Part shown: piece after piece, positions 54,797 to 63,272 of the stretch
Layout of the letters: every line of letters begins with the position of its first letter
Position numbering within the stretch: position 1 is the stretch's first letter
DNA from: MH13 sp040219355
Lineage (GTDB): Bacteria > Pseudomonadota > Alphaproteobacteria > Rhizobiales > MH13
Assembly: GCA_040219355.1 (NCBI GenBank)
Contig: JAVJSN010000015.1
Span: 248,001 to 312,000, forward strand
DNA length: 64,000 nucleotides
Direction: 5' to 3'
Notes under the pieces: model-generated
Databases searched by the model: none
The model's input: only the letters and a program-made list of their open reading frames with translations
Told to the model about the DNA's origin: nothing
Position numbers and translations under genes: made by a program

Positions 54797-54817
54797 TAAA
54801 ACAAACTGTTTAGTTCA
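54797..54817. promoter_or_regulatory. TetR operator-like palindrome, copy 1
   Basis: 21 bases; right arm AACTGTTTAGTTCA matches copy 2 in all but one position, and the left arm TAAAACAA is a degenerate mirror of it. 49 bases before the TetR start. Confidence 0.6.
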
Positions 54818-54863
54818 TTTTATGATTGACGGTAGCGCATTCTCGTGGCATTTGTCCATCAAC

Positions 54864-54884
54864 TGAACCAAACGGTTTAGTTCA
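54864..54884. promoter_or_regulatory. TetR operator-like palindrome, copy 2
   Basis: Arms TGAAC.AAAC and GTTT.GTTCA mirror each other perfectly around a central G, apart from two unpaired spacer bases. Centre is 46 bases before the secreted-protein start at 54920, a position for repression. Confidence 0.7.
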
Positions 54885-54919
54885 ATTTACTCTCAAAATC
54901 CAAATCTAGGAGATACCCA

Positions 54920-55186
54920 ATGAAACGTTTTGCTCTCACCGTCGTCGCCGCATCTCTGGCAGCTGGTAGCGTCGTTGCACCAGCGCTTGCCGATAATGAG
55001 ACCTACATGGACACAACCGTAACGTCGGTTGATCGAAACAATGGCGTTATGAACTTGGCCAACGGCACAACACTGGACCAGTCTATCGAGTGGTTTGCGA
55101 TCCCTCGACAGGCTGTCGCCGGAGACAAAGTTCGTGTGATCATCGATCACAACAACGAATTGGATCGGGTGGTCGTGCTGCGTTAA
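54920..55186 (+). CDS. Small secreted DUF1344-like protein, paralogue 1
   Basis: 88 residues. Signal peptide MKRFALTVVAASLAAGSVVA with cleavage near ALA/DN (residues 24-26). The mature ~63 residues form a short beta-type domain: TVTSVDRNNGVMNLANGTTL then AGDKVRVIIDHNNELDRVVV. DUF1344 proteins are periplasmic with unknown function. Behind a TetR operator; AGGAG-like site GGAGATACCC upstream. Paralogue at 55302. Confidence 0.8.
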   Translation: MKRFALTVVAASLAAGSVVAPALADNETYMDTTVTSVDRNNGVMNLANGTTLDQSIEWFAIPRQAVAGDKVRVIIDHNNELDRVVVLR

Positions 55187-55207
55187 GGTGCCGTCTATGA
55201 CGCTGGA

Positions 55208-55249
55208 CAGGCAGGCGGGGTCAATCCATTGATCCTGCCTGCTTTCCTT
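55208..55249 (+). terminator. Terminator after the first secreted paralogue
   Basis: CAGGCAGG (55208-55215) pairs with CCTGCCTG (55234-55241); GTCAAT/ATTGAT inside adds six more pairs. The stem is followed by CTTTCCTT. Confidence 0.6.
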
Positions 55250-55301
55250 GTCGAACTGGCTGGAGACTATTTTCGCTTGTACCTGCCTAGGAGTTTCCAT
55301 C

Positions 55302-55595
55302 ATGAAGCACGCAGTTCGCCTTGTCGCCGTTTGGACGCTCACCTTTGGTATGCAGTTGGGGCCTTCCGCCGCCGGTTTCTGGAATTGGGACAATGAGGAC
55401 TATTCCGTCGAAACGCAGATTGTTGGCCAGAATGCTCAGACGGGTGCGCTATTTCTCGCCAACCGTATGGTCCTCGATCAGCGCATCGAGCACTTCGTTT
55501 TTGTCGATCAGGTGGGTGTTGGCGACCGGGTGCGGTTAGTGTTCGATGACACGAACTTCTTAAAGCGTGTCTATCGATTGCCCTCGGAAAACTAA
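55302..55595 (+). CDS. Small secreted DUF1344-like protein, paralogue 2
   Basis: 97 residues. Signal peptide MKHAVRLVAVWTLTFGMQLG ending near PSAAG. The rest aligns with the previous protein: VGQNAQTGALFLANRMVLDQ and VGVGDRVRLVFDDTNFLKRV match the pattern D-Q-x-I-E-x-F and G-D-x-V-R-x-x-x-D. ATG 55302 has TAGGAG upstream. A tandem duplication that has diverged; function unknown. Convergent with prs. Confidence 0.75.
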   Translation: MKHAVRLVAVWTLTFGMQLGPSAAGFWNWDNEDYSVETQIVGQNAQTGALFLANRMVLDQRIEHFVFVDQVGVGDRVRLVFDDTNFLKRVYRLPSEN

Positions 55596-56527
55596 GCGAA
55601 CAGGCTCGAAACCGATTTTTCCAACGCTGTGCGCATGATTGCTTCGCCAAGAAGCCCTGCAACCGTGATGACGCGAATGTTGTGGGCGTTTTTTACCGCC
55701 TCTGTGGTCTCGATCGTGTCTGTTGTCACCAGCTCTTTCAGGTTGGATCCTGCAATGCGGGTAACTGCGCCACCTGATAAAACACCGTGGGTGATGTAAG
55801 CTGACACTTCTTTGGCACCGCGTGCCAGCAGTGCGTCGGCGGCGTTGCACAGCGTGCCGCCAGAATCGATAATATCATCGACCAGCAGGCAGGACATGCC
55901 ATCCACGTCCCCGATCACGTTCATGACCTCTGACTCGCCGGGACGGTCACGGCGCTTATCGACGATAGCAAGCGGCGCATCGACACGTTTTGCAATGGCG
56001 CGCGCCCGTACCACGCCTCCCACATCGGGCGAAACCACAGCCAGTGGGCCGTTGGCCGTATAGTGCTCGATCACGTCTTTGGAAATCACCGGCTCAGCAA
56101 AAAGGTTGTCGGTTGGGATGTCGAAGAACCCTTGAATCTGCCCAGCATGCAGATCGATGGTGAGCACCCTATCCGTGCCCGCTTGGGTGATCATGTTGGC
56201 GACCAGCTTGGCTGAGATCGGTGTGCGCCCCGCGGTACGCCGATCTTGGCGTGCGTAACCAAAATAGGGAATCACGGTGGTGATGCGCTTGGCCGACGAG
56301 CGGCGCAACGCATCAACCAGGATCAGCATCTCCATCAGATTGTCGTTGGCCGGAAAGCTGGTGGATTGCAGGACATAAACATCCTCGCCGCGCACGTTTT
56401 CCTGAATTTCAACGAAAATTTCTTTGTCGGCAAAGCGCCGGACATCGGCTTTGCACAGCGGGACATCGAGATAGCCCGCAATGGCATTGGCCAGCGCAAG
56501 GTTGGAATTTCCGGCGACAAGCTTCAT
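55592..56527 (-). CDS. prs: Ribose-phosphate pyrophosphokinase
   Basis: 311 residues, full length. Makes PRPP from ribose 5-phosphate and ATP. Motifs: IFVEIQENVRGEDVYVLQST, RTAGRTPISAKLVANMI, and the PRPP loop CLLVDDIIDSGGTLCNAA. PRPP is also the substrate of Apt encoded nearby. Confidence 0.97.
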   Translation of the reverse strand: MKLVAGNSNLALANAIAGYLDVPLCKADVRRFADKEIFVEIQENVRGEDVYVLQSTSFPANDNLMEMLILVDALRRSSAKRITTVIPYFGYARQDRRTAGRTPISAKLVANMITQAGTDRVLTIDLHAGQIQGFFDIPTDNLFAEPVISKDVIEHYTANGPLAVVSPDVGGVVRARAIAKRVDAPLAIVDKRRDRPGESEVMNVIGDVDGMSCLLVDDIIDSGGTLCNAADALLARGAKEVSAYITHGVLSGGAVTRIAGSNLKELVTTDTIETTEAVKNAHNIRVITVAGLLGEAIMRTALEKSVSSLFA

Positions 56528-56579
56528 CTGGGCGGTCCTGAAAGGGATAAGTCGCCGGTGTGTTAGCGAAAGGGTTCTT

Positions 56580-56608
56580 CAGAGTCCATGCATCGCGATG
56601 GGACTCTG
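56580..56608. terminator. Hairpin in the prs leader
   Basis: CAGAGTCC (56580-56587) and GGACTCTG (56601-56608) pair perfectly, with CAT/ATG extending the stem inward. It lies 52 bases before the prs start and after the lipoprotein stop. No T-run on the minus strand. Confidence 0.4.
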
Positions 56609-56651
56609 TGAGAGAAGTGTTAGCGGCGATGGTCCAGAGCTGGTTTTTCGA

Positions 56652-57446
56652 TTAGCTGGGGTTCTGTTGAAGCCACTGCATCATACGGCCTGCCACATCA
56701 TCGGCAATCGTTTGGGTGGTTGCTGGGTCGACAAGTGCCCAGCCATCTGGACCGGAACGTGGGATTGCCTGAGCGCCGGATACACGATGGCGGAGCGTCC
56801 CACGCGCATCGAAAATATCAAAGACATAGATCACCGATGTCACCCTATCGGCAGGAATCGCACTGACCTGTGAGCGGACGACAAACTGTGCGGTTTCATC
56901 GCCGAAAAAGGCAAGCTGCATACCGCGGCGATAGGTGGCGTCGTCGATGGCATCAAACAATTGCGTCGCGTTTGGCTCCGGCGCAGTGGTGATAGGCGCG
57001 AGCGCAACGCGTGGCCATGTTGGCACAGCTGGAGCGAGGCCTGGCGCCACCGATTGTGGCTGAAGTCCGGCTTGTACAGCGTCTTGCAGCGTTTCCTGAG
57101 CATTGCCATTTGACCCGCTCAATGGCTGCGTGCGCGAAAAATCATTTAGCGTAGAGGGTTGCGTCGGATTTGTTGAAAGCGAGCCCGGCTGCAAAGTTCC
57201 AGGTTGCAACGTGCCTGGTGTAAGCGTGTTTGGCTGCTGAGCGGTTTGGATAGGTTGTGAGGCGGGGGCTCCGGGTGTTGTGCCCAATGGCTGTGCTGTA
57301 ACGGCGCCTGGTAAAGGTGCTGTTTGAACTTGTGTGACCGGCTGCGGCGTCACGGAGCTAACCCGTTGCAGTGACCCTGGCCCTTCTGGCGATGCACATG
57401 CGCCCAAAAACAGCAAGGCGGCAAAGATGGCGGCGCGGTTTAACAA
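56652..57446 (-). CDS. Predicted lipoprotein with proline/threonine/glutamine-rich repeat region
   Basis: 264 residues, family not recognised. Lipoprotein signal with lipobox LGAC (lipidated C17). Residues ~30-130 are low complexity with units such as TLQPGTLQPGSL. The C-terminal ~120 residues look folded (VRSQVSAIPADRVTSVIYVF and DDVAGRMMQWLQQNPS). The layout suggests an anchored domain on a flexible stalk, probably in the outer membrane. Follows pgeF in the same direction. Confidence 0.72.
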   Translation of the reverse strand: MLNRAAIFAALLFLGACASPEGPGSLQRVSSVTPQPVTQVQTAPLPGAVTAQPLGTTPGAPASQPIQTAQQPNTLTPGTLQPGTLQPGSLSTNPTQPSTLNDFSRTQPLSGSNGNAQETLQDAVQAGLQPQSVAPGLAPAVPTWPRVALAPITTAPEPNATQLFDAIDDATYRRGMQLAFFGDETAQFVVRSQVSAIPADRVTSVIYVFDIFDARGTLRHRVSGAQAIPRSGPDGWALVDPATTQTIADDVAGRMMQWLQQNPS

Positions 57447-57521
57447 GGGCGTACTCGACTCAACTGAGGGCAGTCCACGACAGACCGACTTTATCGCGGC
57501 AATCCTTTACCACGTCTAGGG

Positions 57522-58322
57522 TTAAGCGTTCTCTTCTCTCTGGTGGCCATGTGTCAGCATGATGGCGCTGGCGAGACGCCCATAGTCCGGCTCGCCCAAA
57601 TGGGTGCTGCGGCGGTAGCTGTAGAAGAGATCTGGCTCACTGTAGGTGCAGCGGTTGAGGCTGGTAGCGGAGACACCAGCTTTGGCAAGCCGATCCAGGG
57701 TGTAGGCCGGCAGATCGAACATGAAATGCGCCTCACGCTGCGAAGGCACGAAGTAGCGAGCATTGTTCTGGTCGTGCTCGACAAAGCGCGCCAGATACTC
57801 AGCTCCAACCTCATAGGCTTTGGCGCTGATCGAAGGGCCGAGAGCCGCTTTGATATCGGCACGGGTGGCACCCTCGGATTCCATCTGCGCAATGGTCGCC
57901 TCGATGATGCCGGTCATAGCGCCCTTCCAACCAGCATGGGCTGCGCCGATCACGCCAGCCTTTTCATCGGCGAAAAGTATCGGTCCGCAATCGGCGGCTT
58001 GGGCGCAGATCACCAGTCCGGGTTTCGCTGTGACAATCGCGTCGGCGCGCGGCGCGGCGTTGGATTGCCAAGGCACGGCAGTGCGGATGCAGGTGGCGCT
58101 GTGATGCTGGTAGACGGTCAAAAACGCATCACCGCCCAGATAGGCAAGGATGCGGGCACGGTTCACCTTCACGTGTGGAACGTTGTCGCGCGAGCCAAGC
58201 CCAGTGTTCAAGCTGTTGTAGATCCCCATCGAGACGCCGCCCCGGCGGGTAAAAAAGCCGTGGCGAATGCCGGTCATAGCCGCCAAAGCGGGGTCGAGCA
58301 GCGGCTTGAGGGCTTCGCTCAT
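57522..58322 (-). CDS. pgeF: Peptidoglycan editing factor PgeF / purine nucleoside phosphorylase (laccase-domain)
   Basis: 266 residues. Conserved parts: GIRHGFFTRRGGVSMGIYNS, VYQHHSATC, ADCGPILFADEKAGVIGAAHAGWKGA (broken here as ADCGPILF and GAAHAGWKGA) and the C-terminal CTYSEPDLFYSYRR. Last gene of lgt-midA-pgeF. Confidence 0.92.
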   Translation of the reverse strand: MSEALKPLLDPALAAMTGIRHGFFTRRGGVSMGIYNSLNTGLGSRDNVPHVKVNRARILAYLGGDAFLTVYQHHSATCIRTAVPWQSNAAPRADAIVTAKPGLVICAQAADCGPILFADEKAGVIGAAHAGWKGAMTGIIEATIAQMESEGATRADIKAALGPSISAKAYEVGAEYLARFVEHDQNNARYFVPSQREAHFMFDLPAYTLDRLAKAGVSATSLNRCTYSEPDLFYSYRRSTHLGEPDYGRLASAIMLTHGHQREENA

Positions 58323-59416
58323 GCGGTTTCCTTTTGAACTGTGAAGGGCGCAAGGCCAGGTAAGGGAATCGAGGGGCTGGAAAACCCAAGCACTTTGAAC
58401 AGCTTGCCCATCGCGGTGTCGCCTGCAAGGCGTTCCACGGCAAGGCTGATCGCTTCTTGCACTTCCGGTGCGCTGCCTGCACCCAATGTACCGGCGCGCT
58501 GCAACAGGCCAAGATCAAGCAAAAAGCGGCCTTGTTCAGCAAGCCCAATCGATTGCACATCTGATTCATCTGCCAAGCGCGCCAGATGGGCAAAGTCTAT
58601 GTGGGTGGTGAGGTCCGCCTCTCCGGTGTTCGCCAGTGGATCGACTTTCTGGTGTGCATGTACCGCCTGCAGTGTGTCGCCTGTGCCCTGTTCCAGCGCT
58701 CCGTAATCGATGATGAGTCCGGCACCGCCATGATCTCTGATGTGCTCGGCCAGTTGCCGCATCACAGCATCTTGAGCAGGGCTGTGCTCAAGGATTGTGC
58801 CAGGTGGCATGGCGTGGATCGGCTTGGGCGGTTGCATTGGGGTTGGATCGACGCCAAACACCAGAGCGCCTGCCTCATCCAACCCGATTTTGCGGGCATT
58901 CCAGCCTTTTGATGTGCGTACCCATTGGTTGGTTGGTAGCGCATCGAAAAACTCGTTGGCGACGAAAAGGGCTGGTCCCTCTGGCAGAGTGTCGAGCATG
59001 GCATGGTGAGTTGGCGTGATGCCCAATGGCTTCAACGTCTCGCTCTGCTTGTTACGCAGGACAGGGCTTGTTTCGACCATGTGAACGCCGACGGCACGCA
59101 TGAACTGCGCGTCGAGTTTGGTGATGCGCAGTATGTCAGCCATCAATGTGCCGCGCCCTGGGCCAAGCTCTATCAAGCTGCAAGGATTGGGGCGGCCAAG
59201 CTGTCGCCAAGCCTCGACCAACCATGCGCCGATCAGTTCGCCAAAAAGCTGACTGATTTCAGGCGCGGTGGTGAAATCGCCGCTGGAGCCAAGCGGGTCA
59301 CCTTTCACGTAATAGCCGTGTTCAGGATGGTTGAGGCAAAGTTGCATGTAGCGGCTGATTGGTATCGGTCCGCTGGTTTCAATCTCGGTCATGATAAGCG
59401 TTTTCAGCGCTGTCAT
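58319..59416 (-). CDS. MidA/NDUFAF7-type SAM-dependent methyltransferase
   Basis: 365 residues. SRYMQLCLNHPEHGYYVKGD at the N-terminus and the SAM motif LIELGPGRGTLMADIL define the family. Eukaryotic relatives methylate an arginine of complex I; the bacterial target is unproven. Joined to lgt and pgeF by 4-base overlaps. Confidence 0.93.
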   Translation of the reverse strand: MTALKTLIMTEIETSGPIPISRYMQLCLNHPEHGYYVKGDPLGSSGDFTTAPEISQLFGELIGAWLVEAWRQLGRPNPCSLIELGPGRGTLMADILRITKLDAQFMRAVGVHMVETSPVLRNKQSETLKPLGITPTHHAMLDTLPEGPALFVANEFFDALPTNQWVRTSKGWNARKIGLDEAGALVFGVDPTPMQPPKPIHAMPPGTILEHSPAQDAVMRQLAEHIRDHGGAGLIIDYGALEQGTGDTLQAVHAHQKVDPLANTGEADLTTHIDFAHLARLADESDVQSIGLAEQGRFLLDLGLLQRAGTLGAGSAPEVQEAISLAVERLAGDTAMGKLFKVLGFSSPSIPLPGLAPFTVQKETA

Positions 59417-60252
59417 GCCGCTGTGCCAGTTGTTGCTTTACGCGACAGTTTAATCAGGATCAGACCTGCTAGGATCATTGGCAGCGAAAGCAGTTGGCCC
59501 ATGGTGATGAAACCTCCGATCAGCCCGATGCCAGGGTCAAAGGCGCGCACATACTCCACCAGGAAACGTGCAATGCCGTAGCCGGTTGTGAAAACGCCGC
59601 CCACAAGACCAGGGCGCTTCAGACCGCCCAACCGAATGGCGATAGCGCATGCAACCAGCAAGACAACGCCCTCACCGAAAGATTGATAAAGCTGGCTTGG
59701 GTGCCGTGGTTGATCATCGGCGGTAGGAAACACCATGCCCCAGGGCAGATCTGTTGGGCGGCCCCAAAGCTCTGCGTTGATGAAGTTGGCCAGGCGGCCA
59801 AAGAACAGGCCGATGGGCGCAGCCGCACCGACGATATCAAACAGGGAGAGGGCACTGGCGCTCTTGGCACGGGCGAAAAAAATCATCGCCACGATGACGC
59901 CGAGAAGTCCGCCATGAAAGGCCATGCCGCCTTGCCAGACGTAAAATATGCTCAATGGGTCAGCAAGAAAGCGCGCAGGTTCATAAAACAGCACATAGCC
60001 TAGGCGCCCACCGACAATCACGCCGATGGTGGCCCAGGTTAGAAAATCATCCACATCCTCTGGCGTGTACGGCGCGCCGGAGCTTGGCCAAAGCTGTGGG
60101 CGTTGCACCAAACGGCGAACATACCACCAGCCGCCAACCAGGCCGGCAATATAAGCCAGCGCATACCAGCGAATCGCGAATGGGCCGATCTCGATCAAAA
60201 TTGGATCGATGACGGGAAAAACCAAGGCTGGAAGGGTTGTTAGCGTGATCAT
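59413..60252 (-). CDS. lgt: Prolipoprotein diacylglyceryl transferase
   Basis: 279 residues with about seven membrane helices. The active region GRLANFINAELWGRPTDLP and FHGGLLGVIVAMIF are characteristic. It attaches diacylglycerol to the cysteine of lipoproteins such as the one encoded at 56652. First gene of its operon. Confidence 0.97.
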   Translation of the reverse strand: MITLTTLPALVFPVIDPILIEIGPFAIRWYALAYIAGLVGGWWYVRRLVQRPQLWPSSGAPYTPEDVDDFLTWATIGVIVGGRLGYVLFYEPARFLADPLSIFYVWQGGMAFHGGLLGVIVAMIFFARAKSASALSLFDIVGAAAPIGLFFGRLANFINAELWGRPTDLPWGMVFPTADDQPRHPSQLYQSFGEGVVLLVACAIAIRLGGLKRPGLVGGVFTTGYGIARFLVEYVRAFDPGIGLIGGFITMGQLLSLPMILAGLILIKLSRKATTGTAA

Positions 60253-60309
60253 AGAGTATGCGTGTGCCCCATCTCGGCCAGTCGTCTAATCGGCAGTTTT
60301 GCCCCTCTC

Positions 60310-60338
60310 TTGCATGAACGCGAAGGGTGAACCATATG
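60310..60338 (+). promoter_or_regulatory. Possible ubiK promoter
   Basis: TTGCAT (60310-60315), 17 bases, CATATG (60333-60338), 46 bases before the ubiK start. The -10 is a weak match. Confidence 0.35.
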
Positions 60339-60384
60339 TTTTCAAGCGCTGGTGGCGCCACGATTGAAAAAGGACCACTTCCAC

Positions 60385-60672
60385 ATGACCCAATCGAACA
60401 GCCGTTTGTTTGACGATCTTGGCCGCTTGATGACCGATGCTGCCGGACTTGCCGATGGCGTGCGTCGTGAGGTGGAAACTGTGGCGCGCTCACAGATGGA
60501 GCGGATGGTGTCCACAATGGACCTTGCGCGTGAAGAAGACGTCGACATCCTACGCGAGATGGTTGCCACGCAACGCACCGCCAATGAGGCGCTCGAAGCA
60601 CGCGTATCTGCTCTAGAAGAGCAGATTGTCAAGCTCACAGCGGCAAATTCTGCAGAAAAATCTGACGCTTAA
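60385..60672 (+). CDS. ubiK: UbiK-family accessory factor
   Basis: 95 residues. FDDLGRLMTDAAGLADGVRR and the C-terminal coiled coil ALEARVSALEEQIVKLTA match UbiK/BMFP proteins, which help ubiquinone synthesis enzymes assemble. ATG 60385 has AAAGGA upstream. Divergent from lgt. Confidence 0.9.
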   Translation: MTQSNSRLFDDLGRLMTDAAGLADGVRREVETVARSQMERMVSTMDLAREEDVDILREMVATQRTANEALEARVSALEEQIVKLTAANSAEKSDA

Positions 60673-60868
60673 CTCTCAGTGGCGGGAACCCCTTTTTGGG
60701 TCATCCACAGTATGATGCAAAGTTGTTCACGGGTAATGCCGCTCTTGATCCCTTGTCTGATTGCTTTGAGGGGTGCTCGAGGCACGCTGCTCACCTATAG
60801 TTGACGTACCGAAAGATTCGCTTGCTCCCGGCCCTTGCTCTGCTTGGTCTGGGCAAAGGATAGGCAGT

Positions 60869-61369
60869 ATGTCGCTTGCCGATTTTGAGGCTGATCGCCT
60901 CAACCATCCCGTCGATGTTGTCGAACATTTGGCCTCGCTCAATGAGTGGGCGTTCGAGCGTTCGAGCGATCATGAGATCACCATATCAGTGGAGGGTTCA
61001 TGGTCCTCTTACCATGTCTCCTTCTCCTGGATGGAGGATTATGAAGCACTGCATCTGGCATGTGGTTTTGACCTGAAGGTACCGCCAACACGGCTTGGCG
61101 AGATCACCAAGCTGCTTGCTCTGGTGAACGAACAGCTTTGGATTGGCCATTTTGATCTCTGGCGCGACCAGTCGGCCATCGTGTTCCGCGCAACGCTGCT
61201 TTTAAGTGGTGGAGCTGATGCAACGCCGCAGCAGTGTGCCCGTATGCTTGAATCTGCCGCTGAGGTTTGCGAGCGCTATTATGAAGCGTTCCAATACGTC
61301 GTCTGGGCGGGAAAGAGCGCGCAAGATGCGCTCTCCGATGCGCTTTTTGAGACCGCTGGCGAAGCCTAA
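60869..61369 (+). CDS. YbjN domain protein
   Basis: 166 residues. The YbjN fold shows in SDHEITISVEGSWSSYHVSF and CGFDLKVPPTRLGEITKLLA. YbjN proteins relate to sensory-chaperone or type III chaperone-like folds; function unclear. ATG 60869 with AAAGGA; proC follows 5 bases later, so both share a message. The 196 bases upstream hold no clear gene. Confidence 0.88.
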   Translation: MSLADFEADRLNHPVDVVEHLASLNEWAFERSSDHEITISVEGSWSSYHVSFSWMEDYEALHLACGFDLKVPPTRLGEITKLLALVNEQLWIGHFDLWRDQSAIVFRATLLLSGGADATPQQCARMLESAAEVCERYYEAFQYVVWAGKSAQDALSDALFETAGEA

Positions 61370-61374
61370 GTATC

Positions 61375-62208
61375 ATGGCGTCCTTTGAGAGCATTGTGGT
61401 GATCGGCGCTGGCAAGATGGGCGGCGCATTGGTGGATGGTTGGATCGCGCAAGGCGTTGATCCGGCGATCATTTACCTGGTTGATCCTGCCTTTGCTGGC
61501 GATAATCGTGGTTGGGCTGCGAAAGGTGTGGCGTGTTTTGCCCGCGCTGATGATATGGACATCGCTGAACCCTCGTTGCTCATGCTGGCGATCAAGCCGC
61601 AAATGATGGGCACGGTGTTGCCTGGTTTGGCGCTGCTTGATCACGAGAAGCTTACGGTGCTCTCTATCGCGGCTGGCACCACGCTCGCCACGCTTCAAGC
61701 AGCCTTCCCAAAAGCCGTTTGTATTCGCACCATGCCCAACACGCCTGCTGCTGTGGGCGCGGGCATTACTGCTGCCTATGGCCCCGATGCTAGTTCGCAG
61801 GTGCAGTCTGGTGTAACGGCGTTGCTTGAAGCCGTCGGTCAAGTGGTGTGGGTGGACACCGAGCGGGCAATGGACGCGGTGACGGCAGTGTCGGGTTCGG
61901 GTCCCGCCTATGTGTTCCACATGGTCGAGGCGCTGGCTGAGGCTGGTGAAATGCTCGGCTTGCCAGCTGAAACTGCCATGGCGCTTGCCCGCCAGACGAT
62001 TGTAGGAGCTGGCAAGCTTTTGGCGCGGAGCGATGAAACCGCGGCGGCGCTGCGCACCAATGTCACCTCACCTGGCGGCACCACCGCTGCTGGTTTGGCC
62101 GTGCTACGCGACACCGGTCAACTTACTGATCTCATGCGCGCGACCACGAAGGCGGCGTTTGACAGATCGGTTGCGCTTGCGGCATCCAAGGACGTGCCGA
62201 ATTCGTAA
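61375..62208 (+). CDS. proC: Pyrroline-5-carboxylate reductase
   Basis: 277 residues. NAD(P) site VVIGAGKMGGALVDGW, then IKPQMMGTVL, CIRTMPNTPAAVGAG and the dimer motif VTSPGGTTAAGL. Last step of proline synthesis. Followed by a hairpin that abuts the next gene's ribosome site. Confidence 0.96.
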   Translation: MASFESIVVIGAGKMGGALVDGWIAQGVDPAIIYLVDPAFAGDNRGWAAKGVACFARADDMDIAEPSLLMLAIKPQMMGTVLPGLALLDHEKLTVLSIAAGTTLATLQAAFPKAVCIRTMPNTPAAVGAGITAAYGPDASSQVQSGVTALLEAVGQVVWVDTERAMDAVTAVSGSGPAYVFHMVEALAEAGEMLGLPAETAMALARQTIVGAGKLLARSDETAAALRTNVTSPGGTTAAGLAVLRDTGQLTDLMRATTKAAFDRSVALAASKDVPNS

Positions 62209-62212
62209 CACT

Positions 62213-62227
62213 CTGCGATAGTCGCAG
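62213..62227. other. Hairpin abutting the ribosome site of the TetR-like gene
   Basis: CTGCGA (62213-62218) pairs with TCGCAG (62222-62227) around TAG. The GGAGAG ribosome site begins at its right arm, so folding would limit translation of the gene at 62236. Confidence 0.5.
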
Positions 62228-62235
62228 GAGAGATC

Positions 62236-62922
62236 ATGCTCAACACTCAAGAGACCAAGGCTGTCATTGATGCGTTCATGACGGCGTTGATGACGACTCC
62301 ATTTCCCGAGATCCGTCTTCGTGCCATCGCTGAGGTCGCGGATGTCCCGCTGGCCAAACTGTTGATGACATTCTCGTCGCGCTTGGAGCTTTTCGAAGGT
62401 TTCGCCAAGCGTATCGATGAAGTGGTGCTGGCCGAGGATGATCCGGATATGGCTGAGGAACCGGCCCGTGAGCGGTTGTTTGACGTGTTTATGCGTCGTT
62501 TCGATGCGCTGTTGCCCTATAAACTTGCGTTAATCCAGCTTGAGCGCGACGCACGCCGTGATCCGGCTCTAGCGATGGCCTTGGCGCGTGTTGCATCCAA
62601 GTCGATGGCGCGTATGGCTGCCAGCGCGGATATTGATGTTGATGGTGCACGCGGCGCTGTCGTCATGGCCGGCCTCTTGCAGGTGTATGCGCGGGTGATG
62701 CGGGTGTTTGTGCGTGAAAGCGATGAAGGCCAGGCGCTCACCATGGCCGAGTTGGATAAGGTGCTGCGCCAGGCTGAACGCCGCATCGGAGACCTTGATG
62801 GTCTGGTGATGTTGTTGCGTGGGCAGAGCAGTGCCAGCGGAAGTCCGTTGAACCGGCTACGCGAGCGGATCCGCCACCGTGGATCAAACGATGATGCAGG
62901 TTCTGCACCGGAAGCTGCTTGA
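62236..62922 (+). CDS. TetR-like regulator (or COQ9-like protein)
   Basis: 228 residues. The first ~50 residues resemble a TetR helix-turn-helix (RLRAIAEVADVPLAKLLMTF). The rest is helical (LLPYKLALIQLERDARRDPA) as in COQ9-type relatives of TetR. DNA binding versus lipid binding cannot be settled from sequence. Followed after 3 bases by csaA. Confidence 0.7.
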   Translation: MLNTQETKAVIDAFMTALMTTPFPEIRLRAIAEVADVPLAKLLMTFSSRLELFEGFAKRIDEVVLAEDDPDMAEEPARERLFDVFMRRFDALLPYKLALIQLERDARRDPALAMALARVASKSMARMAASADIDVDGARGAVVMAGLLQVYARVMRVFVRESDEGQALTMAELDKVLRQAERRIGDLDGLVMLLRGQSSASGSPLNRLRERIRHRGSNDDAGSAPEAA

Positions 62923-62925
62923 GTT

Positions 62926-63267
62926 ATGAGCGAGACGATCAGTTTTGATGATTTTCTAAAAGTCGATGTTCGTGTCGGTACGATCATCGAGGCAGAAGCC
63001 TTTCCCGAAGCGCGCAAACCAGCAATCAAGCTTAAGATCGATTTTGGCGAAGCGATTGGGGTAAAGAAAAGCTCCGCACAGATCACCAAACATTACACGC
63101 CCGATGCGTTGCTTGGTCGCCAAGTGATGGCTGTGGTGAACTTTCCACCACGCCAGATCGGACCAATGATGTCTGAGGTTCTCACCTTGGGCGTGCCAGA
63201 CGCTGATGGTGAGGTCGTCCTGCTAAAACCCACCACCAATGTGCCGGATGGCGGCAGACTTTATTAG
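62926..63267 (+). CDS. csaA: tRNA-binding protein CsaA
   Basis: 113 residues, OB fold. DFLKVDVRVGTIIEAEAFPE and RQVMAVVNFPPRQIGPMMSE are the typical tRNA-binding-domain strands. CsaA acts as a chaperone-like or tRNA-binding protein. Ends 6 bases before the convergent kinase. Confidence 0.93.
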   Translation: MSETISFDDFLKVDVRVGTIIEAEAFPEARKPAIKLKIDFGEAIGVKKSSAQITKHYTPDALLGRQVMAVVNFPPRQIGPMMSEVLTLGVPDADGEVVLLKPTTNVPDGGRLY

Positions 63268-63272
63268 GGTTT

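Noticed and set aside
60673..60720. Possible terminator after ubiK (ACCCCTTTTTGGGT)
   Set aside because: Stem is only 4 bp and the T-run is in the loop.
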